The position numbers were made by a program, and so were the translations under genes. The notes beneath the pieces are model-generated. The model searched no databases and was not told the origin of the DNA. It saw only the letters and a list, made by a program, of their open reading frames with translations. A stretch of DNA of 64,000 nt from Granulicella pectinivorans (GTDB lineage Bacteria > Acidobacteriota > Terriglobia > Terriglobales > Acidobacteriaceae). The DNA is taken from contig NZ_FOZL01000001.1 of NCBI RefSeq assembly GCF_900114625.1, positions 2,604,001 to 2,668,000 of the forward strand. Direction: 5' to 3'. This document shows, piece by piece, positions 36,173 to 45,275 of this stretch. Within the stretch, counting starts at the first letter, position 1, and each line of letters opens with the position of its first letter.

Positions 36173-37322
36173 ACGTCACCTTGCCCAGCACAACATCGCG
36201 CATCGCCCCGGTCGCTGCCTTCACGTTGCCCGTCTGCCTGTGCCACGTCAGCCACGCCATCAGCGCGAACGCAACACCCTCCTTCGCCTGGGGCGGCAGT
36301 CCAAGCGCATCGATCGCCTGGACCTTCACGCCCAGCGGAGCAAACCCATCCCGCAGCATCTCCATCAGAAAACCATTCCGAGCCCCACCACCGGCAACAC
36401 AAAAATCCACACGAGCCAGCGGAGCCTTTTGCCCCAGGTGCGCCCAGACAAACCTGCGATACGCATCCACGATCGACTCCACGGTCAAAGCTGTGGCCGT
36501 GGCGATCACATCCGCATCCGTCCCACCCGCGCTCCTGCACCGCGCAATAAAATGCGTAACGAAATCCGTGCCAAACTCCTCCCGCCCGCACGACTTCGGC
36601 GGCAACGCCGCGAAGTAGGGTTCCTGCAGCACCGCCGCAACGACATCCGTCAGCACCCGGCCCTTGCGCCCGGTAGCGCCGTTCCGGTCGAAGCGCTTCC
36701 CATAAAGCTGCTCCATGCACCCATCGATCACCATGTTCGCCGGCCCAGTATCGAAGGCCATCACATCCTGCGCCCCACCGCCCGCCGGAATCGCCGTAAG
36801 ATTCCCGATCCCGCCCAAATTCTGCAACACCCGGCTCCGCGTCGTATGCCCAAACAGATGCACATCCAGCATCGGCACCAGCGGAGCACCCTGCCCACCC
36901 GCTGCAAGATCCGCCGGCCTGAAGTCGCTCACCACCGGCACTCGCAGCCTCTCGGCAATCACGCTCGCCTCGCCGATCTGCCACGTCGTCCTCACCGGCG
37001 CCCCAAGGTACTTGCTCGCCACAGCCTGGTGATAGATCGTCTGCCCATGACACCCAACGAGCTCCACCCTCACCCCAGCCGACTTGGCCGCAGCCTCCAC
37101 CGCATCCGCGTACAGAGCCCCCAGCCGCCAGTGCAAACGGCTCATCTCCGCCACCGGCATCGCCTCGGCATTCATCGCCGCCAGCACCGCCTTGCGTACC
37201 GCGGTCGGATACCGCGACTCCGTCCATCCCACCAGCTTCACCCGCCCACCCGCACCGATGCGGCAGATCGCCACATCGATCCCATCCGCCGAAGTCCCAC
37301 TCATCACACCCGCGACGATCAT
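36165..37322 (-). CDS. anmK: anhydro-N-acetylmuramic acid kinase
   Basis: A 385-residue AnmK, which uses ATP to convert 1,6-anhydro-MurNAc from peptidoglycan turnover into MurNAc-6-phosphate. The N-terminal signature VMSGTSADGIDVAICRI (6-22), GHGQTIYH-like 'GCHGQTIYHQAV', VSDFRPADLAAGGQGAPLVP and the glycine-rich 'GGARNGFLMEML' are all present, and the length is usual. ATG 37322 is behind AAGGGG and overlaps the mutS stop as ATGA, so it is translationally coupled to mutS. MurQ and NagZ are not in the window. Confidence 0.96.
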   Translation of the reverse strand: MIVAGVMSGTSADGIDVAICRIGAGGRVKLVGWTESRYPTAVRKAVLAAMNAEAMPVAEMSRLHWRLGALYADAVEAAAKSAGVRVELVGCHGQTIYHQAVASKYLGAPVRTTWQIGEASVIAERLRVPVVSDFRPADLAAGGQGAPLVPMLDVHLFGHTTRSRVLQNLGGIGNLTAIPAGGGAQDVMAFDTGPANMVIDGCMEQLYGKRFDRNGATGRKGRVLTDVVAAVLQEPYFAALPPKSCGREEFGTDFVTHFIARCRSAGGTDADVIATATALTVESIVDAYRRFVWAHLGQKAPLARVDFCVAGGGARNGFLMEMLRDGFAPLGVKVQAIDALGLPPQAKEGVAFALMAWLTWHRQTGNVKAATGAMRDVVLGKVTYG

Positions 37323-39994
37323 GCCGACCCCTTCAACTCCCGCTGCAACTCCGCCAGCAGATTCAGAGCCTCCCGTGGCGTCATCTCATCCACATCCACC
37401 TCGGCCAGCTTATCGACGATCCTCTGCGACAGCGGGGTAAACATCGTCATCTGCAACGAAGCCGGCTCCGGAGCCGAGGCCTCACGAATCTGCTGAGTCT
37501 CCGCCCGCTCATGCACCTTCAGCACCTCACGCGCCCGCCCAATTACCTGGGCCGGAAGCCCCGCCAGCCGCGCCACTTCAATGCCATAGCTCTTGCTCGC
37601 CGGCCCCGTCTCCACCGTATGCAGAAACACGATCCCGCCCGCCGTCTCCTTCGCCGTCACCCGCAGATTCTTCAACCGCGCCAGCTTCTCCGCCAGCAGC
37701 GTCAGCTCATGGTAGTGCGTCGCAAACAGCGTCCGCGCCCCAATCCGGTCATGCATATGCTCGACCGTCGCCCACGCCAGCGACAACCCGTCATACGTCG
37801 CCGTGCCGCGTCCCATCTCGTCCAGCAGCACCAGCGACTTCGCCGTCGCCGTATTCAAAATCGCCGCCGTCTCCGTCATCTCCACCATGAACGTCGACCG
37901 GCCTCGCGCCACATTGTCGCTCGCGCCAATCCTCGTATAGATGCGGTCCACCAGCCCCACCCGCATCGAATCCGCCGGCACAAACGAGCCACACTGCGCC
38001 ATGATCACCAGCAGCGCCGCCTGCCGCAGATACGTACTCTTACCACCCATGTTCGGCCCTGTAATCAGCGCGATCGACGGCCCACCCACCGCATCCAGAT
38101 GCAGCGAATTCGGCATGAACCGCCCCACGCCACTCTCCTCCATTCGCCTCTCCACCACCGGATGCCGCGCCCCCAGAAACTCCAGCACCGAGCTCTCTTC
38201 GACCACCGGCTTCACCCACCCACGCAGCGCCGCCAGATGGCTGAAGCACGCCAGCAGATCGATCTCCGCGATCTTCCGTGCCGCCTCCCGCATCCGCGGA
38301 GCCCCACCGAGCAAATGACGCCGCAGCTCATGGAACAGCCTCCGCTCGATCTCCCCCGACCGCTCCTGCGCCGTCAGAATCTTCGCCTCATACTCCTTCA
38401 GCTCAGGCGTCGTGAACCGCTCCGCATTCACCAGCGTCTGCTTCCGCTCATAGTCCGCCGGCACCGACTTCGCATTGGCCTTGGTCACCTCAAGGTAGTA
38501 GCCAAACACCGTGTTGAACCGCACCTTCAGCGACCCGATCCCGGTCCTCTGCCTCTCCCGCTCTTCAATCGCCACCAGCGCCTGCCGCCCGCTCCGGCTC
38601 AACTCCCGCAACTCATCCAGCTCCGCATCCACCCCCGCGCGAATCACCCCGCCATCGGCCAGGTTCACCGGAGCGTCTTCCGCAATCGCGAGCGCGATCA
38701 TCTCATGCAGATCCTCCAGCGCATCCAACTGCTCCGCCAGCGCCCTCCACCGAGCACTGCCAAACTCCCTGACCGCCGCCCGTACCCCAGGCAGCGCCCC
38801 AATCGTCCCCGCCAGCGACAACACCTCCCGCGGCCCAGCCGAATCCAAAGCCACCCGCCCCAGCAGCCGCTCCAGGTCCAGCACGTTATCCATCGACCGC
38901 CGCAGCCCTTCGCGCTTGCGCAGATCCCCCGCAGCCTCACCCACCGCCTCCAGCCGAGCCGCAATCTCCCGTAACCCGCTCGCCGGCCGCAGAAGCGTAG
39001 CCCGCAGCAGCCTCTTCCCCATCGGCGTGCAACAGGCGTCCAGCGTATAGAAGAGCGTCGTCTGCACCGTCTCGCCCGAGAACAGAGGCTCCACCAGCTC
39101 CAGGTTCCGCACACTCACCGCATCCAGCTCCAGGCAGTTCGACCGCTCATAGAACCGCACGCCATCCACATGCTCCAGCGCCCCCTGCTTGGTCGCCCGC
39201 AGATAGTGCAGCATCGCCCCCGCCGCCACCCCCGCCGCCTCATGCCCGCCCAGTCCCATGCCGTCCAGCGAATGCACCTTGAAGTGATTCCTCACCATCG
39301 GCAGCGCATAGTCCGCCGTAAATACCCACTCATCCAGCGCCGTCTTCGTCCGTATCCCCTCAAACGCCCCGGAAGCATCCTCCGACGCTCCACCAAATTC
39401 CAGCGTCGCTGCCCCCTTCAACCCACCCCCGGGATACAGCAACTCCACCGGCTTCACCCGCCCCAGCTCATCGGTAGCCGCCACCCACGCCCCATCCCCC
39501 GCAAACTCCGTCGCCCGAAACTCCCCGGTAGAAAGATCCATCAGCGCCAACCCAATGCCCTTACCCAACACCGACAAACTAGCCAGCCAGCAGCTATCGC
39601 TCGCCTCCATTCCCGGATCGATCGACGTCCCAGGCGTCAGCACCCGCGTCACATCGCGCTTGACGATCGTCTTTGTCAGCTTCGGGTCTTCCACCTGCTC
39701 CAGCAGCGCAATCTTGTACCCCATCCGCAGCAGCTTCTGCAGATACGCCTCGGCCGAGTGCCACGGCACCCCGCACATCGGCTGCTTCTTCTCCCGGTCC
39801 CGCGCCGTCAGCGTCAGTTGCAGCAGGCGTGCCACCAGAATCGCGTCGTCATAGAACAACTCGTAAAAATCGCCCACCCGGCAGAACATCAGGCAATCCG
39901 GATGCTGCTCCTTGGCCCCAAAATACTGCCGCATGACCGGCGTCTGCATCGCCGCGTCCAAACTCGCCGTGGATGTCGTCTGTTCACTCACCAA
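37319..39994 (-). CDS. mutS: DNA mismatch repair protein MutS
   Basis: An 891-residue MutS with all domains: the mismatch-binding domain with the F-Y-E motif at 43-45 (VGDFYELFYDDA), connector, levers and clamp, then the ATPase with Walker A GPNMGGKST (646-654), Walker B LVLLDEMGRGT (721-731) and the FATHYHEL segment. It recognises mismatches and, with MutL, starts repair. The start is TTG 39994 or the adjacent GTG 39991; both lack a strong ribosome site. It is the first gene of an overlapping operon with anmK, which is not a usual mutS partner. MutL is not in the window. Confidence 0.97.
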   Translation of the reverse strand: MVSEQTTSTASLDAAMQTPVMRQYFGAKEQHPDCLMFCRVGDFYELFYDDAILVARLLQLTLTARDREKKQPMCGVPWHSAEAYLQKLLRMGYKIALLEQVEDPKLTKTIVKRDVTRVLTPGTSIDPGMEASDSCWLASLSVLGKGIGLALMDLSTGEFRATEFAGDGAWVAATDELGRVKPVELLYPGGGLKGAATLEFGGASEDASGAFEGIRTKTALDEWVFTADYALPMVRNHFKVHSLDGMGLGGHEAAGVAAGAMLHYLRATKQGALEHVDGVRFYERSNCLELDAVSVRNLELVEPLFSGETVQTTLFYTLDACCTPMGKRLLRATLLRPASGLREIAARLEAVGEAAGDLRKREGLRRSMDNVLDLERLLGRVALDSAGPREVLSLAGTIGALPGVRAAVREFGSARWRALAEQLDALEDLHEMIALAIAEDAPVNLADGGVIRAGVDAELDELRELSRSGRQALVAIEERERQRTGIGSLKVRFNTVFGYYLEVTKANAKSVPADYERKQTLVNAERFTTPELKEYEAKILTAQERSGEIERRLFHELRRHLLGGAPRMREAARKIAEIDLLACFSHLAALRGWVKPVVEESSVLEFLGARHPVVERRMEESGVGRFMPNSLHLDAVGGPSIALITGPNMGGKSTYLRQAALLVIMAQCGSFVPADSMRVGLVDRIYTRIGASDNVARGRSTFMVEMTETAAILNTATAKSLVLLDEMGRGTATYDGLSLAWATVEHMHDRIGARTLFATHYHELTLLAEKLARLKNLRVTAKETAGGIVFLHTVETGPASKSYGIEVARLAGLPAQVIGRAREVLKVHERAETQQIREASAPEPASLQMTMFTPLSQRIVDKLAEVDVDEMTPREALNLLAELQRELKGSA

Positions 39995-40110
39995 GGCTCA
40001 GGATACCGCACCGCGTGCCCCAGCCCCACCCCAGCGCCGTCGCCCCCGGTCAACGCTCCTTTTGGATCGATTCGGCACCTTCCGTCCTCTAATCCCCAGA
40101 AGGATCTCGA

Positions 40111-41139
40111 TTGAAACTCATAAACTTCGTTTTGCTCGCCTCGCTCTCCTGCGCCCTCGCGGCCCAGACGCCTGCCCCAGTTCAGCCCCAAAGCCAGCCC
40201 CAACCCCTTCCCGATGCCCCCCAGGCCGGCGCGGGCACCATCTCCGGCCGCATCACCGACGCCGACGCCTACATCGTCCCCGACACCATCATCGCCCTCG
40301 ACGGTGAAACCCCCGCCGACCATCAGGTCATCGCCGCCGACGATCAGGCCCTCTTCACCTTCCACGATCTCCGTCCCGGCGTCACCTACCGCCTCAGCAT
40401 CCACGCCAAGGGCTTCTCCGACTGGACCTCCGCCCCCATCCTCCTCACCCCCGGCCAGACCCTCGACCTGAACGACATCAAGCTCGTCGTGGGCGACGTC
40501 ATCACGACGGTCAGCGCCGTCTCCGCCGAAAAGGTCGCGCTCGAACAGGTCCAAAACGAAGAAAAACAACGCGTCTTCGGATTCATCCCTAACTTCTACG
40601 TCGTCTACGACCCACGCTTCGTCCCTCTCACCACCAAGCTGAAGTTCCAACTCGCCGCCCGCTCCGCGACCGACGCCGTCACCCTCGGCAGCGCAGTCTT
40701 CCTCGGAGCCATCGACCAGGCCGCCTTCACCCCCAGCTACGTCCAGGGCACCAAGGGCTTCGGACAGCGCGTCGGCGCCGTCTACGCCAACGCCTCCACC
40801 AACATCATGATCGGCGGAGCCATCCTCCCCACCCTCTTCCATCAGGATCCCCGTTACTTCTACCAGGGAACCGGAACCAAGCGCTCTCGCGTCATCCACG
40901 CCCTCTCCGCGCCCTTCGTCGCCAAAGGCGATAACGGCCTCTGGCAGCCCAACTACTCCAGCATCGGCGGCGACCTGATATCGAACGCTCTCTCCAACGT
41001 CTACTACCCGCCCGCCGACCGTGGCGTTGGCCTGGTCTTCACCAACACCCTCATCAGCACCGCCGGTCGCATGGTCAACGGCCTCGTCCAGGAGTTTCTC
41101 CTGCGCAAGTTCACCTCGCACTCCCAGAGCTCCTTCTAG
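40111..41139 (+). CDS. carboxypeptidase-regulatory-like domain protein, secreted
   Basis: A 342-residue exported protein of a family that I associate with Acidobacteria. A signal peptide ends near ALAAQ (residue 19), followed by a proline/glutamine-rich linker, a carboxypeptidase-regulatory-like beta-sandwich (GAGTISGRITDADAYIVPDT, about 41-135) and a C-terminal domain marked by RVFGFIPNFYVVYDPRFVPLTTKLKF and LPTLFHQDPRYFYQGTGTKRSR. The start is TTG 40111 behind AAGGATC. It is divergent from mutS. The function is unknown; an outer-surface or envelope role is inferred from its relation to Oar-type N-terminal domains. Confidence 0.8.
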   Translation: MKLINFVLLASLSCALAAQTPAPVQPQSQPQPLPDAPQAGAGTISGRITDADAYIVPDTIIALDGETPADHQVIAADDQALFTFHDLRPGVTYRLSIHAKGFSDWTSAPILLTPGQTLDLNDIKLVVGDVITTVSAVSAEKVALEQVQNEEKQRVFGFIPNFYVVYDPRFVPLTTKLKFQLAARSATDAVTLGSAVFLGAIDQAAFTPSYVQGTKGFGQRVGAVYANASTNIMIGGAILPTLFHQDPRYFYQGTGTKRSRVIHALSAPFVAKGDNGLWQPNYSSIGGDLISNALSNVYYPPADRGVGLVFTNTLISTAGRMVNGLVQEFLLRKFTSHSQSSF

Positions 41140-41167
41140 CGCCGATAACGCGGCCGCCCCATAACCT

Positions 41168-41187
41168 GCCCTGAGCTTGTCGAATGG
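41168..41187. repeat. short intergenic repeat of the CCTGAGCTTGTCGAA type
   Basis: GCCCTGAGCTTGTCGAATGG closely resembles a short dispersed intergenic element found in many bacterial genomes. Only one copy was noticed in this window, so the assignment rests on recognition. Confidence 0.4.
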
Positions 41188-41276
41188 GTCTCGTCTTGGA
41201 AATGTGGGTGTCCGGCCGCTAGATCGCAAGGAACGGGACAAAGTGCCGCCTTCGCGCAAAGCTGGCTGACTGCCCG

Positions 41277-41906
41277 TCAGGCCCTGCAAGCCTCCAGGTA
41301 AGAGCAGGCAAAAAACATCAACTCCTCCCGCACCCCCGCCACGATCTTCCCCGGAGCAGGAGACTCAAGCAGCCCCCGGCTCACCCCCACCATCGCCCCA
41401 TACAGCATCTCGGCCGCCCTCTGCGGCTCGCGCGTCATGGCGTCGCAGGAACTCTCCAGCATCCCCGCAATCGCCTTCAGCGAACGCGTGCCCTTCGTCT
41501 TCACAATGCGTGCCGCATCCACATCCGAGGCCACCGCATACAGCGCCGCACTCGTCGCCACGCTCTGCATCTTCGCCTGCAGAAAACCCTCGATCAGCGC
41601 GGTGGCCATCACCTGCAAAGGCTGCCCCCTCTGCTCCCGGCACACCCTCTCCACCGCCTTGGTCACACCGTCGAGATGCCGTGTCAGAACTTCCTGCAGA
41701 AGCGCCTTCTTGTTCGGGAAGTACTGATACAGCGTGCCCACCGACACCCCCGCCCGATGCGCGACCTTCGTCGTCGTGAGCTCCTCCTGCCCCACGCTCA
41801 GCAAAACCTGAACGGTCGCCTCGAGAATCGCCTCCACGCTCGCCGTCGAGCGAGCCTGAACCGGCGTCTTCCTTGGGCTAAAGACATCGATCGTCGGTGT
41901 CGGCAA
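41277..41906 (-). CDS. TetR family transcriptional regulator
   Basis: A 209-residue repressor with an N-terminal helix-turn-helix (ARSTASVEAILEATVQVLLSVG...LTTTKVAHRAGVSVGTLYQYFPNKKALL, about 18-70) and a helical ligand domain. The start is TTG 41906 behind TTAGGAGTTC; no in-frame ATG is available at the expected place. It is divergent from the pyridoxal-reductase-like gene with only 64 bases between them, so it most likely represses that gene and itself through the TGAAG/CTTCA site at 41923. Confidence 0.9.
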   Translation of the reverse strand: MPTPTIDVFSPRKTPVQARSTASVEAILEATVQVLLSVGQEELTTTKVAHRAGVSVGTLYQYFPNKKALLQEVLTRHLDGVTKAVERVCREQRGQPLQVMATALIEGFLQAKMQSVATSAALYAVASDVDAARIVKTKGTRSLKAIAGMLESSCDAMTREPQRAAEMLYGAMVGVSRGLLESPAPGKIVAGVREELMFFACSYLEACRA

Positions 41907-41922
41907 ATGCGAACTCCTAACC

Positions 41923-41936
41923 TGAAGCTTTCTTCA
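41923..41936. promoter_or_regulatory. candidate TetR operator
   Basis: TGAAGCTTTCTTCA has TGAAG and CTTCA arms around CTTT, in the middle of the 64-base divergent region between the TetR gene and the aldo/keto reductase gene. Confidence 0.35.
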
Positions 41937-41970
41937 TCTAATCACAAGAATGCCAAAGAGGAGCCCCACC

Positions 41971-42828
41971 ATGTCGACCCGCACCCCTTTCACCCTTCCC
42001 AAAACGAACATCACCCTGAACCGCATGGGATACGGCGCCATGAAGCTCGCCGGACCCCACGTCTGGGGCCCGCCCGCCGACGTCGATCAGGCCATTGCCA
42101 TCCTCCGAGAGGCCGTCGCCTCCGGCGTCAACCACATCGATACCTCGGACTTCTACGGGCCGCACGTCACCAACCAGATCATCAAACAGGCCCTCCACCC
42201 CTACGCCGCCCACCTCACCATCGTCACCAAACTCGGTGCCCGCCGCGGAGCCGACTCCTCCTGGCTTCCCGCCCTCTCCAAACAGGAGCTCATCGACGGT
42301 GCCCACGACAATCTCCGCAACCTGGGCCTCGACGTGCTCGACATCGTCAACCTCCGCGTAGGCCCACCCCTCATCCCCGCCGACGGCTCCATCGCGGAAC
42401 CCCTGACGGTCCTCGCCGAACTCCAGCAGCAGGGTCTCATCCGCCACATCGGCCTCTCGAACGTCTCCCCCGCACAACTCGCCGAAGCCCAGAAGATCGC
42501 CAACATCGTCTGCATCCAGAACGAATACAACATCGCCAAACGCACCGACGACGCCTTCATCGACGATCTGGCCAGGCAGGGAATCGCCTACGTCCCCTTC
42601 TTCCCCCTCGGCGGCTTCACCCCGCTCCAGTCCTCCACGGTCGATGAGGTAGCAAAGTCCCTCGAAGCCACCCCCATGCAGGTTGCCCTCGCCTGGCTCC
42701 TCCACCGTTCGCCCAACATTCTCCTCATACCCGGCACCTCATCTCTCGTCCACCTCCGCGAGAATCTGCAAGCCGCCAACCTCGACCTGCCCGCCGAAGC
42801 TCTCGCCACCCTCAACGGCCTCGCGTAG
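41971..42828 (+). CDS. pdxI: aldo/keto reductase, pyridoxal reductase PdxI (YdbC) type
   Basis: A 285-residue aldo/keto reductase that I recognise as closely matching E. coli YdbC/PdxI along its length: NRMGYGAMKLAGP, GVNHIDTSDFYGPHVTNQII, IVTKLGARRG, AYVPFFPLGGFTPLQSS and SPNILLIPGTSS. PdxI reduces pyridoxal to pyridoxine with NADPH in vitamin B6 salvage. Catalytic D57, Y62 and K87 are present; the usual histidine of the tetrad is absent (LDIVNLRVG), as in YdbC. ATG 41971 is favoured by AAGAGGAG; ATG 41950 would lack a ribosome site. The divergent TetR gene probably controls it. Confidence 0.88.
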   Translation: MSTRTPFTLPKTNITLNRMGYGAMKLAGPHVWGPPADVDQAIAILREAVASGVNHIDTSDFYGPHVTNQIIKQALHPYAAHLTIVTKLGARRGADSSWLPALSKQELIDGAHDNLRNLGLDVLDIVNLRVGPPLIPADGSIAEPLTVLAELQQQGLIRHIGLSNVSPAQLAEAQKIANIVCIQNEYNIAKRTDDAFIDDLARQGIAYVPFFPLGGFTPLQSSTVDEVAKSLEATPMQVALAWLLHRSPNILLIPGTSSLVHLRENLQAANLDLPAEALATLNGLA

Positions 42829-42846
42829 CCCATCACGACCGGTCTG

Positions 42847-42882
42847 CCCCACCCTGGCGCGGTCATGGCGCGCGGGGTGGGG
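42847..42882 (+). terminator. GC-rich hairpin after the aldo/keto reductase gene
   Basis: CCCCACCC (42847-42854) pairs with GGGTGGGG (42875-42882), with a further GGCGCG/CGCGC inner stem. There is no T-run, so it may act with Rho or only stabilise the transcript end. Confidence 0.45.
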
Positions 42883-42956
42883 TACTGCGCCGCTGGGACA
42901 GCCACCCGCGCACCCGCTATACTTAACTTTTGCCCATATTCGCCTCTCAAGACGAT

Positions 42957-43781
42957 ATGGCCATCTCTCTTATGTCCCTCCTCTGGCTCAGAGTCGCGGT
43001 TCTCCTCTACGGCATAGCGTCCCTCGCGGTGTTGCCCGCGGCCCTGTACGATCGCCCCCGCTGGCGTCACGTCGCCGTCCCCGCCACCATCGCCGCCCTG
43101 CTCTTCCACTTCGTCTCCTTCTCGGAGAGCATGAATGCCGCGCACCACGCCCTCCCCGTCGACACGCACGAGACCCAGGGACTCCTCGCCCTCCTCCTCG
43201 CGCTCGCCTTCCTGCTCGTTTACTGGCGCTATAAGACCGTCTCCCTCGGCATCTTCATCCTGCCCATCGTCGTCCTCCTGACGGTCGTCCCGGCCTTCCG
43301 CCCCAGCCACGAGAACCTCGCCCTCGCCCACTCCAACTGGATCTTCCTCCACGTCATCCTGCTCCTCGCTGGATACGCCTGCCTCATCCTCTCCCTCCTG
43401 GCCTCGCTCCTCTACCTGGTGCAGGAGCGCCGCCTCAAGGCGAAATCCCACCTCCTCCCGCGCGTGAAGCTCCCGCCCCTCGACACCATCGACCAGATCG
43501 CCCTCAAGACCCTCCTCTTCGGCCTCCCCTGCATGACCGCCGGCCTCCTCATCGGATCCGCCGTCGCCGCCACCACCGTCGGCCCCGCCTTCTTCATCGA
43601 CCCCAAGGTCCTTCTCTCCTTCGCCATGTGGCTCGCCTACGTTGGCATGATCCACATCCGCCGCATCTCCGGCCTCCGCGGACGCCGCGCCGTCTATCTC
43701 TCCACCTTCGTCTTCTTCGTCGTCGTCACCGTCTGGGCCGCCAACCAGTTCTCCGCCGTCCACAAGTTTGGTGGCGTATGA
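42957..43781 (+). CDS. CcsA/HemX-family membrane protein (cytochrome c assembly type)
   Basis: About 274 residues with eight predicted transmembrane helices. HemX-type CcsA homologues lie next to hemA in many bacteria and influence glutamyl-tRNA reductase level or haem handling. The histidines typical of the family are present (FSESMNAAHHALPVDTHET; SWIFLHV-like 'SNWIFLHVILLLAGY'), and its stop overlaps the hemA start (ATGA). The start is uncertain: ATG 42957, ATG 42972 and an upstream TTG 42930 are all possible. A TATACT box at 42918-42923 is a possible -10 element. Confidence 0.82.
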   Translation: MAISLMSLLWLRVAVLLYGIASLAVLPAALYDRPRWRHVAVPATIAALLFHFVSFSESMNAAHHALPVDTHETQGLLALLLALAFLLVYWRYKTVSLGIFILPIVVLLTVVPAFRPSHENLALAHSNWIFLHVILLLAGYACLILSLLASLLYLVQERRLKAKSHLLPRVKLPPLDTIDQIALKTLLFGLPCMTAGLLIGSAVAATTVGPAFFIDPKVLLSFAMWLAYVGMIHIRRISGLRGRRAVYLSTFVFFVVVTVWAANQFSAVHKFGGV

Positions 43782-45019
43782 GCCAGAACCTCGTCCTCCT
43801 CGGCATCAACCACACCACCGCCCCCATCGAGGTCCGCGAGCGCCTCGCCATCCCCGCCGGTCGCCTCGCCGACGCCACGCGCACCCTGCTCCACCAGCCC
43901 GGCATCCGCGAAGGCCTCATCCTCTCCACCTGCAACCGCGTCGAGCTCCTCACCCTCCAGCAGGACACCCCAGACCTCCTCCGCTTCCTCGACGAGTACT
44001 TCGCCGTCCCCGCCGCCACCATCCGCCCGCACCTCTACGAGTTCCGCGAGCGCGAGGCCGTCCGACATCTCTTCCGCGTAGCCAGCTCCCTCGACTCCAT
44101 GGTCGTCGGCGAGCCCCAGATCCTCGGCCAGGTCAAAGAGTCCTACACCGTGGCCCGCGAGGTCGGAGCCGTCGCCAGCAACCTCGAAGGCCTCCTCCAG
44201 CGCGCCTTCACGGTAGCCAAGCGCGTCCGCACCGAAACCCAGGTAGGCTCCTCCTCCGTGTCCATCGCCAGCGTAGCGGTCGACCTGGCCCGGAAGATCT
44301 TCGGGTCGTTATCAGGAAAGACGATCCTCCTCGTTGGAGCCGGCAAAATGTCCGAGCTGGCAGCCCGCCATCTCATCCAGCAGGGCGCAGCCTCCATCCT
44401 CGTCTCCAACCGCACCTACGCCCGCGCCGAAAAGATCGCTGCCACCATCACCGCGTCCATCGGCGAGAAGCCCGTCACCGCCGAGATCCTGCCCTTTGAG
44501 GATCTCTACGCGCACGCCCATCGCGCCGACATCGTCATCACCTCCACCGGTGCCCCCGACAAAATCTTCACCCGCGCCCACGGCCGCCAGTTCCTCGACC
44601 GTCGCCGCAACCGTCCCATGTTCTTCATCGATATCGCCGTCCCCCGCGACGTCGACCCCGACATGAACAAGGTCGAGGGCTGCTTCGTCTACGACATCGA
44701 CGACCTCCAGCAGACCGCCGCCGCCAACCTCGCCGACCGCTCCCGCGAAGCCGCCGCCGCCGAGACCATCGTCTCCGGTGAAGTCGACCGTTACCAGCAG
44801 CGCATCCAGTCCCTCGACGCCGTCCCCGCCATCAAGGCCCTCCAGCAAAGCGCCGAGATCATCCGTCTCGGCGAACTCGGCCGCATCGAGTCCAAGCTCG
44901 GCGACCTGACCCCCGCCCAGAGGGAAGTGGTCGAGGCGATGACCCGCTCCCTCACCGCCAAGCTCCTCCACCCTCAGCTCACCGCCCTCCGCGACCCCAG
45001 CAAACGCAACCTCGGCTAA
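43778..45019 (+). CDS. hemA: glutamyl-tRNA reductase
   Basis: A 413-residue HemA that reduces glutamyl-tRNA to glutamate-1-semialdehyde, the first step of the C5 tetrapyrrole pathway. Visible features: GINHTTAPIEVRERLAI (9-25), catalytic C52 in STCNRVELL, SLDSMVVGEPQILGQVK, the NADPH-binding LVGAGKMSELAARHL and a C-terminal dimerisation helix. ATG 43778 overlaps the stop of the upstream HemX-like gene, so the two are coupled. The next pathway gene in the window, hemC, lies 4.2 kb downstream beyond an opposing gene. Confidence 0.97.
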   Translation: MSQNLVLLGINHTTAPIEVRERLAIPAGRLADATRTLLHQPGIREGLILSTCNRVELLTLQQDTPDLLRFLDEYFAVPAATIRPHLYEFREREAVRHLFRVASSLDSMVVGEPQILGQVKESYTVAREVGAVASNLEGLLQRAFTVAKRVRTETQVGSSSVSIASVAVDLARKIFGSLSGKTILLVGAGKMSELAARHLIQQGAASILVSNRTYARAEKIAATITASIGEKPVTAEILPFEDLYAHAHRADIVITSTGAPDKIFTRAHGRQFLDRRRNRPMFFIDIAVPRDVDPDMNKVEGCFVYDIDDLQQTAAANLADRSREAAAAETIVSGEVDRYQQRIQSLDAVPAIKALQQSAEIIRLGELGRIESKLGDLTPAQREVVEAMTRSLTAKLLHPQLTALRDPSKRNLG

Positions 45020-45020
45020 G

Positions 45021-45205
45021 CGTTATCCAGATAACGTCCAAAACCATATTTTGGCCACGTTATCCATCCATTTCTCCACGGTGTGCCGGCCCGAAAACTA
45101 CAGGTAAATGCCGAAGAAACCGGCATAAAACCCGAAGAAACGCCGACTTCCACCAGAGAAGCCCCATAAATGCCAAAGTTTATTCTTTTCAATAACTTGC
45201 GGGAG
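45021..45205 (+). repeat. intergenic repeat copy A (inverted partner at 50168-50320)
   Basis: Directly after hemA stand two hairpins, CGTTATC/GATAACG (45021-45036) and CCAAAA/TTTTGG (45038-45054), then an A- and C-rich segment (45095-45205) with repeated CCGAAGAAA. The reverse complement of 50168-50280 aligns with it over about 110 bases: shared blocks include AAAACTACAGGTAAA, CCGAAGAAA, AACCCGAAGAAA, CCATAAA, AAATGCCGAAG or AAATGCCAAAG, and TTCTTTTCAA. The remaining bases to 45275 hold nothing else recognisable. The hairpins could also end the hemA transcript. Confidence 0.7.
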
Positions 45206-45275
45206 TATCTCTTCGGCGATTTTCAAGGCATTGGTTTGACCAAAACAGCCCGGTCCCGGCGACTTGGTCGGACCT

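Noticed and set aside
39988..41289. A 433-codon minus-strand frame rich in Gly, Asp and Glu
   Set aside because: It is antisense to the carboxypeptidase-regulatory-domain protein; the acidic, glycine-rich composition mirrors C-rich codons on the other strand.
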